64,000 nt of DNA from Alisma plantago-aquatica. Lineage: Eukaryota > Streptophyta > Magnoliopsida > Alismatales > Alismataceae. The notes under the pieces were generated by a model. The model searched no databases. It was given only the letters and a program-made list of their open reading frames with translations, and was not told the DNA's origin. This document shows positions 36,179 to 47,421 of the stretch, in pieces. Made by a program: the position numbers and the translations under genes. Position 1 is the first letter of the stretch; each line of letters opens with the position of its first letter. The DNA lies in assembly GCA_963693085.1 (NCBI GenBank), contig OY856414.1, positions 261,234,001-261,298,000 of the forward strand. The letters are read 5' to 3'.

Positions 36179-39063
36179 ATTATAAACCCCTAACAAGGAT
36201 TTCATCCCCAAAATCCCAGGTAAAGGAAGACAGATATTATTCATTCATCATACCATCAAGTCTCCACATAACATCTTAATGTCATGGAGATGACATAGAA
36301 CTTTGATCAACACAAATTTCTTCCACATAGAGTTATCATTGAATCTGTCACACAGGGCACATATTCCACTGTCTTTTTCATTATTGACTATAGAGTCAAC
36401 TATGTGTCAGGTTATACTTTTCTTAGTCAGAGAAACATCATACATACCTTATTTAACTCAGGTGTCAAACCTTACTGATTTGTCACCTTTCTCAACTTAC
36501 AACTTTATGTGACAGGATTCTTGATTCTGGGGAGTTTCCCAAACTCCTCATTTAACATTTCACTTTTAAAGGAAAGATCAGAGTTATGTTCTGTCACCCA
36601 CTTGTGACTACAAGTATTATCATGCATCTGTTGTGCCACCCAAATCTGCTGACACAACACTAAACTTTCTTATGACTTATATCAATTATCCCTTTAATTG
36701 TTTATTTTCTTGTCGTAAGGAGAGGCTACTTATTAAAGAAGAGATATCTTAGAGGTATCTCTAGATGTTATGTATAAACTACCTCAACAATCTGAATAGG
36801 GATATTCTAGGAAGTTATCTTTAGCTTGATCAACTTTTCCAAAATAATTCTACTATTGTTCCTTCAACTCATACATCTTTGTTTATGTCATGTTTATGCG
36901 GGGAATAAACCCCTGACAAATGGTATCCATACTACTGTATGTAACTAGACTAATTTCAAATTTGGCCCTTCTAGGTAACCAAACATTACTCCTTGTCAGG
37001 AATCATGTTCTCATTTTCTCATATCATTGAAAGTTCTTGGATACTAGGATTCTTTACCTTGGTATCCATTGTATGTGCTAAAAACACATTACATCATCGT
37101 CTTTCTTTCATCTTGGAACATTACTTATTACACTTATCTTAATCTTAGAACCAAAGTCTAAGACAAACTGATAGTTTTCTAAGTATCCATCAATGGATTA
37201 TTTCTAATCCATGCACATCAAGTGTCATAAGACCCACTTAATTTCCATGTCCCTAAAAAGAAAGAAAACTAAGGAACATATTCCTTTTATCACCCCATCA
37301 TCATCTAGGGTTGTTTATCAAAGAGAAGAGGTTAGCATCTCTTTTGATTATTGCATGAACTTTCAACTATTCATGAGTCATTTACTCGTGTTTCATCTTA
37401 GGTTCCTTTCCATCAGCATAAAAATTATAAGGATGATTACATATCATTATTCCTTTCTTTGTTATTGTCTAACATGTTCATGAGCATTTTGTGATTTTGT
37501 CACATTTCCCATTTCCACATCATGGGAAAAGATCTTTACTATTCACACATGCTTTATCAGACAGGGATCATCTCCCTTGTCCTCATTGTCTTTATCATGA
37601 GAATTATACTTTTTACTTCCTCAGATACACAGATTGATCTGAGATCATTTCAGATTCAATTCACTGCAATTAGGATGTGATATAAATGTCCATACCATAT
37701 TTCCAGTTTCATTATACTCACTAGATTATCTCAGAATTACTACTTGATCAGAGTAATCAGAAAGATAACAATCTAAGAGTTCCATACTCACCTTATCTCC
37801 AATAATTATATACATGGCCAGGGTATACAAGTATCGGGATTAGATAGTATGCACTTTATGTACTTTCATATTCCTTACTTTTTGTATCATCACAATCATA
37901 GGATTTAGCATCCCTGGATTTTCTCCAGGAATTACCTCTATACCTCATCCTCTTTCACATGGATAAGAACAATTATAAAGCATTTAAAAGAATATTGAAT
38001 AGAATATAAATTCTAGTTCTCATATTTCTTCCCTATGTCCCCATAGGACAATCAATAGGGAAATTCGTAACATCAATCCTTTTTTATGATTATCATATAA
38101 TCATCAAGAAAAGGCATATCAAAATGAAAAGATCTATATAACTGTTATCCCTCATGGTCATCTACCGCTTTAGGTTGACTCAACACATAGAGTCTGGCTA
38201 TTTCATGTTGTTGCTTTTGCCTTTTCATGTTATTGGGTTGTAACTTTCATAAGCCTTGTCGAGTCTACCTCAGTTGTTGAGTCATTTCCTCCCTTCTTTT
38301 TGAACAAAAGAGTTTAGTATGCTCAACATGTCCATAATTATAGCATGTCCTGTCCCCGTACCATGGTCTTATCAGTCTTATTACCGATGTAGAGACTAAG
38401 CCATGGGTTCTTACAGGTGAAAAGTTAAGACCCTTGCCTTTACTTAGTGTCTACTGCCCTGGTACACTAGGCATTTATTGCACTGGTGGCTCCAAAAACT
38501 TTGTCTTTTTAAAACAACTAGGCACATGTCTCTATAATTGTAGAGACCTTTCCTTATTTCTCAACTTATTGCCTCATCTTGGGCATTACCATCACAGATA
38601 TACTATTTGTCTAAACTTATGGAAGAGTCTATTTTCTTGCCATATGCTAATCCTTCCCACATTTTCCACTGTTCCAACATGACTATGTCATTCGGGAACC
38701 TTTTCAAAGCCCAAAGTTTCTACATTGAGGACTAGTAACCTAGGTTGTAATGCTAGTATCCAGTCTACTATATGCATCATTGTTGTCCTAACCTGCCCAA
38801 CAAGAGCATAAACATAGGATTCTCTATCCTGATCGGGTCATGATGGGAATTCTCAGGCACTCATTCTTCTCTTTCCTGATCCCTTGCACCCTCTCTTGGT
38901 GCAACAACATTGCTCTCAGCAACATGTTCCTCATGTTCTCCAGTCATTTTTAAACTTTACCCTTTCTTCTGCATAAGAAGAAGTCACTATAGGGCATACT
39001 GGAGGACACTAACACAGACTCAACACCTTAGTCCTATGTCTCTGTAGACTCAGTGAACCTTAA
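36179..39063 (-). mobile_element. Shortened interior of element B
   Basis: 2.9 kb between LTRs. The right third holds gag relics (separate entry). The left two thirds, 36179-38150, shows no RT or integrase motif on the minus strand. The segment next to the left LTR reads, on the minus strand, TTTTGGGGATGAAATCC, resembling the pre-LTR phrase of other Ty3 elements. The loss of pol is probably old. Confidence 0.75.
38150..38950 (-). pseudogene. Gag and protease-start relic in element B
   Basis: The minus strand near 38950-38870 matches the start of gag in element A (MTGEHEEHVAES versus MSGSHKEHVAKS). Near 38395-38310 it keeps a zinc-knuckle relic CYNYGHVEHTKLFC, where the second Cys is Tyr but the His absent from element A is present. 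Downstream, near 38200-38160, YVLSQPKAV matches the YAMNQPDAV segment before the protease of A. Numerous stops prevent translation. Gag would form the particle that packages element RNA. Confidence 0.72.
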
Positions 39064-39075
39064 GCTCTGATACCA
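39064..39075 (-). promoter_or_regulatory. Primer binding site of element B
   Basis: GCTCTGATACCA on the plus strand, four bases from the LTR edge TGTAACGACC at 39080. Perfect initiator-Met type. Confidence 0.9.
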
Positions 39076-39544
39076 AAACTGTAACGACCGACAATCAAAT
39101 CATTACTAATTAAGCGGAATTAAACATAAACAACAGATTAACAAAAATCACTAAAAATTAAAACCATTTTTCAAGGAGATCCATTTCAAAGAAAACTCTT
39201 ACTGAAAGGTCCAAAACCTTATATACATCATTATTCACATTGTACTTATCTGGTACATCTCATCTCGAGAATAACATATAACAGTTGCTTTACCAAACTA
39301 TACATGAGCAACATAAAACCTCGAGGCACATAAGCCAAAATCTCTCATTGATCATAAAACTAGCACGTACTAAATCCAAGGACTTGAGAGTACAAAGACG
39401 ACACATAGGACTCATATCTACAAGACATGACAGATAGTACACTCAACCTGAGTTGTAACTGCTGCCTCAGCTGTTGTTCTTCATCTGCAGAAAGGTCTTC
39501 ACCTCCTCGTGTGCATCCACCTAAAAATTTGGGTCCCATGGGGG

Positions 39545-39586
39545 TGAGACAATTGTAATTGTCCCAGCGAGAGATATAACTCTCCG
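39545..39586 (-). promoter_or_regulatory. Conserved double hairpin (element B, right LTR)
   Basis: Same GACAATT/AATTGTC and GAGAG/CTCTC pair as in the left LTR and in LTR A. Confidence 0.6.
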
Positions 39587-40647
39587 CTGACCATATTATT
39601 ATCACAGATTAATCATTTATAAACTGAGCAGAGGTTCTTATTATATTAACAGGCAGGATTAATCAGTGTATAAACAAAATGAAGTAATCTCCTTTCTTAA
39701 GGAGAACATTGCATCTACCCATGGTAGAATTAATAATCAACTATCTGCTTTGCAAGGAATGTAAAGAGATATAAATCACATATATCCACTAAGGATGCAT
39801 AAAAGAAATGTAACGTCAGCCAAAAGATTTCCGTATTTAAGCAAACATGCTATGCAGTTGATTACATTTTACAATCACACTTAATCCCTGAGGAGATGAG
39901 ATATACCGCTCATACTCCAACCGACCATTGCAAAGTCAAAATCGGTTCCATACATAGGTCAATGGAAGAGCGGGACTCCATGACCTCATCCTCCCCAGTC
40001 AGTGTGGGTACAAACTACAGGACATCTCGTGTCACTGCTAAAATAGCTAATCCATGAGTATACTGGAACTTCGCTATGTAGAGCTTCAACATCAACTGCA
40101 CTCTCTTCGGGAGAGAAAGATCACATGTTTATCTAACATCCATCCCAGCCTTCATCATCGGGAGATTCGTGATACATCCATCCTGACACATATAATAAAG
40201 GATTGTGGGATCTCGTGTTTATCTACCACCAATCCCGCATTAGGGCGTCATGATATTTTCACCCATCACCCCCACATACTCAAAAGTATGCCCTCCGGGT
40301 TATGCCGCGGAGCAACCCATTTCACCATCACCAACTACTGACGATGATGGATCTATGGCCAGAGCTCTACATGATAAGATTTCACTTGGTTAATTAAGTA
40401 CATTTTTGTATTCTTTTAGCATCAGTCAAGTTTCAATCAAGAATTATTATGACAAATGCTACAAAGAAAGGTGTAATACGTTTATCACATTCTTTTCATA
40501 TCTTTAAATCACATGATACTTGGGATCTCAGTCCCTTTTCACGTTATTGGGAATTCATCACATAACATTGTTACCTATGTAACCAGTAACCATTACCTCT
40601 AGGTCATTATACCAAGGTATTCATTTCACTTGTTGTACAAGTATTCT

Positions 40648-40761
40648 CATGGCTCACAAGGCCATTCACATCTTGTCAACTCTCACTAGGCAACAACTTA
40701 TTCACATGGCTCATAAGGCCATTCACATCTTGTCACCTCTCACTAGGCAACAACTTATTCT
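40648..40761. repeat. Two tandem 57-bp units in the right LTR
   Basis: Units start at 40648 and 40705 and match the five-unit tract of the left LTR. Confidence 0.93.
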
Positions 40762-43094
40762 CATGATACTTGTTATGTAAGTATTTAACATGCCTTACAA
40801 GGCTTATGCAATAAGAGAAATACAACCTTCCCATCATTAGGGTTAGGATTTTCCTTTCTTATCGATTAGGGTTTCTCTTACATATCATTACCCTTCATTA
40901 GGGTTAGGGTTTTCCATTATTAACCATTTCGGTTTTCAAGATCATATTATCAATGATCAAACCCTAATTCATTGCTCCACACATCTAGGAGCAAACATTG
41001 ATATCATAAGTATTCAATCATACTTATTCATTCTCATCATTTATCATTAAATGAATCATCAACACAAGGTATGAGTTCCTCTCTCATCCTTATTGGGGTA
41101 TGATTACATCATACCTTATTAACTTGGTTTAACCCTTTCTCAAAGTATGTTAGTCTACACTTATCAAAGTGCATTAATCACATTCCATCTCAATGTAACA
41201 ATTTACATGACACACTTCATGTGTTACTCATCCAAGTATATTGGATTTGAGGTGCATTAAGGTGTATCAACCTTGGAGTGCTGGATGTGATATCTATCAT
41301 GTCTTGATGTATCACTTCCCTCATCACTTTTATCTTACTTAAGCTCAACAACTTATATTGTATTAGGGTATTTCCCATTCTAATACTTTATGCACCAACC
41401 TATCACATTTATCATGTAATGTATTGGTCACTAGTCATATACTTGAATTGTCCAACCATCATCAATTGATATGGATTCATCTCAAGTTAAGGCATTATTG
41501 ATATAAGTTTGTTCATTATCAACCACTTTAGGTGTTTTACCTATCAAGTCATTATCCACACCATTACTTGGTGTTATACTCATCACTCCTAAGAGTATCT
41601 TTCCCTCACCTTTACAAGGCTTCTCAGGTTAGAGGTGTGCATATGTTCATCATATCGTGTTGGAGGTGTATAAACACTCACCATATCAGGATAGGATTTG
41701 CACTTGTCTCCATATCGAGAATGAGGTATCTTCTTGACCTCATATCGGGCACAAGGTCTATGTATGTGTCACCCATGATACTTATGAGGTATCAACCCAT
41801 CACCATGTCGGGCTAGTAGTACATTCAATCACCCTATCGGGATAATCACCATCTAGGGTTAGCCATGATAGTTTAGGGCTACCATATCGTCTAGGGTTGT
41901 GTATCGTGCAACCCTATCATGCAAGGTCATGTACGCCTCATGATACTAAGTACCAATGATGTATTATATGATCATATCGTGCAATAGCACTTGTTACTCT
42001 TCACTTATATCGCGTTACCCAAATTAGGGTTTCTTGTCAACTTACAAGTATACAATTGACCTTGTATCATGCATGGAGTTTATTCTACACTCCCTATCAT
42101 GCAACATCTTGTGCAAGACATATCGGGCAAGTCATACCCATATCGGGTTATAACTACTTGTATTTATACTTGAACCCGATATCATTTTTACAAAGTGTCA
42201 CCATCTTCTTCAAGCTCTAGACCTTTGTTCTAACTGATATAATTCATGGTAACAGGTCTAAGAAACTTCTAGAACTCATAATTTCATCAACTATTTCAGG
42301 AAATTTCAGAATTAAAAGTATTTCACTAATTATAACAATTTAGGTGAAGAATAATAACATAGTTGAGTTCAAGTTATAAAACCCATCTTAAGAACCACTT
42401 CAAAGCTCCAAGCTCTAAAGCTCCATGTTCCTAAGGTTGAAGATGACTTTATCAATGGTCCAAGGCTCGTTCACAACTCCTTCATATATAAGGAATCAAC
42501 ATGGATAAGCAATTGGTGAAGAAGAATAGAAAGGTAGATCATAGCCGTAATTCCATGCTTCAATTCAAGCTTGAAGACAACTATAGCTTACCTTAGGGTT
42601 AAGTTTTGAGTTCCTTAACTCCTTGTCCGACACCCTACCAATCTTAGGTGATATGTACTTCCTCGTGGCCGACACAACTTTGCTTGTGGCCGATACCCCC
42701 TCACTTGTGGTCAAAATCACTTCAATTGGCCGATAACAACTTGCTATGGGCAATATCAACAAGCTATGGCCGATATACTTTCTATGTTCGATACCCAAGG
42801 CCTATGCACGATACCCTTGTGCTATTGCACGATATGCCACCCCTCTTGCATGATATTATACTCACTTGCACGATATGGCACTCACTTGGAGTCAAAACAC
42901 TTCACTCTATGGCCGATACCACCCTATATGGTCGATATCTCCCACTTGGGCGATATGGTCTTGCCATGGGCGATATCCCAAGGCCCATGCATGATACCAC
43001 AGAATCCCTTCACGATATGGGATCTCTATGCACGATACCTTAGGGTAGGAGGGTGGTAAGGATCGCAAAATTGCACCAAGGGGTGAAACTAGGG

Positions 43095-43104
43095 GTATAT
43101 ATAC
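43095..43104 (-). promoter_or_regulatory. Putative minus-strand TATA box of LTR B (right copy)
   Basis: GTATATATAC, conserved with 35436-35445. As the right LTR is the 5' LTR, this copy would drive the element transcript. Confidence 0.6.
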
Positions 43105-43992
43105 TTGTTGATCATGAAGAAAGGCAAAAATGAGGTGTCAACATTTTGAGCTAGTAGGTGCCACATGTCATGCATGGGTGACACGTGTACATGCATGCAT
43201 CAACATTTATCTTGACATGTAAAAAGGTTGAGGATCATCTAGAGATGCAAATTCGTCCATTACTTATCCATTTGGATAAGTCATCTAGGTTTAATCACTA
43301 TTTTAAATCAAACTGATACACGTTTTCTAAGGAAACTTGTTGGCCGTCACACCTCACCTCCTTGAGGTTCTTTTCACGATATAGAATTTTCCAAGAGTTC
43401 ACAAAACGATATGAGGCTTTTCCTATGGCTCCTTGCTCGATAGGCACTCATATATAAGCTTTTTCAACTTGATACAACTCAAGTTAAGCTTTCATATTCA
43501 ACCCTTTTCTTGGTCATTTCATCATCAAAAGTACCATCACTCATAATGGATTCAAACATGGTGTATCCTTATTTCTCTCTCCTATAACTTATACATAGAG
43601 GAAGTAGGAACACTCTAGAGGTGGTAATTTGCATAAAAACCCCACATTTTGGGTAAATTACAATTTGTACCAAAATTGGCACACAATGCTCCAGCATTGT
43701 TCAAACAAGTTCAAACTTGGAATTTAGGCTTTCCACAAGCCACCACTTAGCATCATTCTCTCTCTTATGATGCTAAAACATATAAGGCACATTCAACATG
43801 TTACATTTTGCATTATAGCCCCTCAATTTGGGAAAATTGCTCAAACAACATTCAATCGGGACCAAACTTGAAACTTAAAATCTATAAGAGTCTTAATTAC
43901 TTTTCAAAAGATTAGATCAATTTTGTAACCAACTTTCTTAAGCAAAACTTCCAGGGTTAAGCCATAACCCAGGTCAGGGGTATTACAGTATA

Positions 43993-44166
43993 AATGTGTA
44001 TATGTATATAACACACACATATACATGTATGTATTTATTTATACATATATATGCATATTATTAAATAAATATATATGCACATATATATATAAACACATGC
44101 ATATAGACAAAAATATATATGTACATACACATATATATGTATATACATACATATATACAAATACAT

Positions 44167-44215
<49 letters not shown>
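43993..44215. repeat. AT-rich simple repeats (CA, TA, ATAC)
   Basis: Continuation of the simple-repeat tract split by element B. Includes about 25 bases of CA and 30 bases of TA near 44166-44210. Confidence 0.92.
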
Positions 44216-44218
<3 letters not shown>

Positions 44219-46497
44219 AATATATATGATATTGGAAGTATAACTTTTGCATCACCAATCCTAATAATGGACATATCTTAAAGGTGAGATCACAATAATA
44301 AAAAATGCAAAACAAGCAACTTGTCCAATTCATTATGTTGACTTAAATCTATTTTACTTGAACCCTTCCAAACAGACATCATCACAATATGTTCACATGC
44401 ACGACTCGCTATCTACGTAGTAGGGTTTATCTGGCTATCCTAAGACAATACACAAATCCCATATCTTCCATAGGGCTAGGTATGAGTGGATAGCATCTCT
44501 AACTTTTATTCCCACCTCGATACAAGGTTGGGGATCAATACATCATATATCATGTCTGATTTATTATCTAATAACATAATTCACATTATTCATGTCAAGT
44601 ATTCTAGATTGGAATCTCACTACTCATTACAAGGGACTTCCCCCTAACCCTTATAACTAATTATGACAAAGAGAGGTGGTTCTTTCTTCCATCTCTATGG
44701 GATTACCCCTAACCCTATGCAGAGTAGACCTTAGGGCCTTATCACTCTAGGTCATCTTGATGTGGACTTCATCCAACACAAGAGAGACCTACATTGTCAT
44801 CTCACCATGGATATCAGGGAGGCTCACAATGTTCAAACACAAGACTATATGAATTGGGGTTCCTTTCTTTATTAGTTATCATATTCATTTTAATATCATA
44901 GACATAAGATTGCTCATGTGTTCCAGTGAAACACCATAATACAATAAAAGCTTCTATATTAAAAGTCTTTCACCAAGAGATTATATAGCATGATTCAACA
45001 TTTTAGGCTTTCATTAAGATCACATGTTCCATATAAATGCCATGAAAAGGATTAAACAACATCATATCTCATCAAAACCTTCTCAAAAAGTATAGAAGGA
45101 AAATATATGAATCTTTTTCTACAATCCCTAAGGCTACAAACTTGTTGCGCATGACTCACATAATACATTTCAATTTTCTCACATAAATATTAGGGTACAA
45201 CATCCACAAACCATTAATATAATCATTCATGTTTAGCCTTAGTTCAACATGGTACTTACTATCATGACTAAGCATATATAATATCATCCTTTACCCTTAG
45301 GGTTAACCATATTTCATAAGAGATAAACATGTATCTTTTAAAAGAATACGAAAATAGATTTTTCTTTTCAATTGCATAAGAATTTCAAAAGAGCATAGAT
45401 GATTATGATCTTTGTGTAATGGAAAAAGTCTTATCTTCAGTCTTTGTCACATTGTATGAGGGCATGAAAGTTGTTAGCTAAGGTTGGCATATCACAAACA
45501 AGGCTATACCATTATAAACATGACTAGATTAGCACAATTTTACTTGTTCTCATAGCCATAGATCATCACATATATAAGCAAGGTTGGAAACCCTATGGTT
45601 CAATGTTCCTCATATATTCAAGACTTTCTCATCTCATGCATGCAAAAATCTACTATTATCATACTAAGCACCAATTCGTTTCCGTCCTTTTGCCACAGTC
45701 CCGTCTCGGAACGAGTCTTTGTATCATTATTATTTTTTGTTATTTTTTTCCTTTTCCAACTAATGCATTCGGTTCACGTAAATCATACTGTTGAACATGT
45801 AATGCCTACAACGGACAGATTCTTTGTCATTGTCCACTTAAGCATTTGTTTCATCTTTTTAATTAAAAAATCTGGTTTAATTGAATAATATAACTGAAAA
45901 GTCTCTTTGCGTCAACTTGTCGTAGCCATATATCTACAGTTTCTCTCGTTATAAGCTTATATTGTGCCTAGGTTAACGGTGGAAGTGCATGAATTGGCTA
46001 GGAGTTCTGAAGATACTTCCTTCGTCTGCAGTTCGTCGTCTTCAGCCATTGACTAGCGTAGAGTCTAGCCGCCAGTGTATTTATTAACGGATGATTTTTC
46101 CTTCACCTTACGGTGACGAGAAAGTAAAGGGCTAATCTATATGTCCGGAAGTCGGGAGCCACCAGCAGCGAGCCTGTGCACATCTCCAGCATTAAGAACT
46201 CATGCAAACGGGCTGGTATTGAGAGCAATGGAAGTGGATGCATGAAACGACTATTTGTGTATTGGATTGCTTTTCGCTCGGATTTATAGCCTATAGATGG
46301 GTTTCTTCCGGTGCGTGCTATTCTTCTTCCTCTTATTTGATATGCTCCTACTAGAACGACTTTTTTTCACAAGGCAAAAATGACCTTTGACTTAGATCTT
46401 TTAATCCACTTCGACCAATAGTTATGGAGGTCGTCCTAGAGTTATAGCTTGTATGCTTCGTCCTTATAGCTGAGTCAATATATAACAAAGTGAACAC
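44216..46497. other. Unassigned sequence, no gene recognised
   Basis: 2.3 kb without a supported coding frame, LTR or repeat. The first 1.3 kb is AT-rich and resembles worn retrotransposon interior in style. From about 45880 to 46320 the base composition is more even, without simple repeats or TE motifs I know; short open frames near 45600-45890 look like chance. This is the best candidate in the window for low-copy host DNA. Confidence 0.35.
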
Positions 46498-46500
46498 TTA

Positions 46501-47418
46501 GGGCCTGTTTGGCGCAAGGAGAATGGATAGAAACAAACTTGATATTTTTTCAACCACTTCTCTTTCCTTCTATGTGAATCATAATCGAGAGAAAGAGAAG
46601 GAGACAGATTTGACAAAAAAATATTAGAAAGGATAAAAAATATACGATGTGAGGAAGAAAGATAAATAATATGACAAAAAAAAATTGTAATATGTAAGTA
46701 ATGTAAATAGAAAAATAGTATTTCACGTACGTGTTACATCACTTGGAGGGACATATAGAATACTAGAGAAGTATTCAATAAAATTTTGAAATTTTTTTAT
46801 TAAAATAAAGGATAATTAAATAATTTTTATGCAAAATTTACAAGGAAGATGCATTTTATTTTTTATAAGAAAATTAAGAAATTTGAGATTATTATATAAA
46901 CACAAAAATAAAAAAAGTCTAGATAAAAAATATGGTGGACTGTGACGGAATGTATTTAAATACATGAAGAGAAAGTGTGTTGTAAATACAAAAATATAAG
47001 GGAATCTACTTTTATGATCATAATGAATATAAAAAATCCGCATTATCATTTTTATAAAAAAATTCTTCTATGACACTTCAAACACATAATAAAATAATGA
47101 TTGTATGTTGCCTTTCAACTTTATCTTATAATTATATTTTTATATCTGTAAGATTTGCTGTCCAGAAAACATTGATAATATTATGTTGTATGTGCTTCCA
47201 TGAAGACATTTTTTGTAAAATAGTATATATAAATATATCTAAATATAATTATTCTATGTAGAAGTATTTATATCGCCAACGTTCATGCCATTGTGAAATT
47301 TTATATGTTTACATTATTTTTCAAATGTCTTCCCTTTCTTTCCCATTCTAACCAAACACAATAACATAAGTGACCCTTCAAATCCCCTTCCTTTATTCAC
47401 CACATACCAAACATAGGA
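46501..47418. mobile_element. Candidate Harbinger/Tourist-like MITE (918 bp)
   Basis: The left end GGGCCTGTTTGG is a common start of Tourist/Harbinger-type MITEs. The right end CCAAACATAGGA is an imperfect complement. TTA flanks both sides (46498-46500 and 47419-47421), the target duplication expected for this superfamily. The interior is AT-rich and non-coding. The weak inverted repeat (about seven of twelve positions) keeps confidence moderate. Confidence 0.5.
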
Positions 47419-47421
47419 TTA

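Larger units (their letters stand above)
31224..43987 (-). mobile_element. Element B: Tekay-like element with a gag/protease relic
   Basis: Complete outer structure: target duplication GTATA at 31219-31223 and 43988-43992, LTRs of 4,955 and 4,908 bp, and a minus-strand primer site at 39064-39075. The interior is only 2.9 kb and keeps gag and the protease start but no recognisable RT, RNase H or integrase. The LTR layout and gag relic make it a sister family of element A. The LTRs have diverged by substitutions, repeat-number change and a deletion of about 150 bp, so the insertion is not recent. Confidence 0.92.
39080..43987 (-). repeat. 5' LTR of element B (right copy)
   Basis: From TGTAACGACCGAC to GGGGTATTACA, followed by GTATA. 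Colinear with the left LTR. It keeps about 150 bp (roughly 43775-43930) that the left copy lost, but has only two 57-bp units. Confidence 0.92.
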
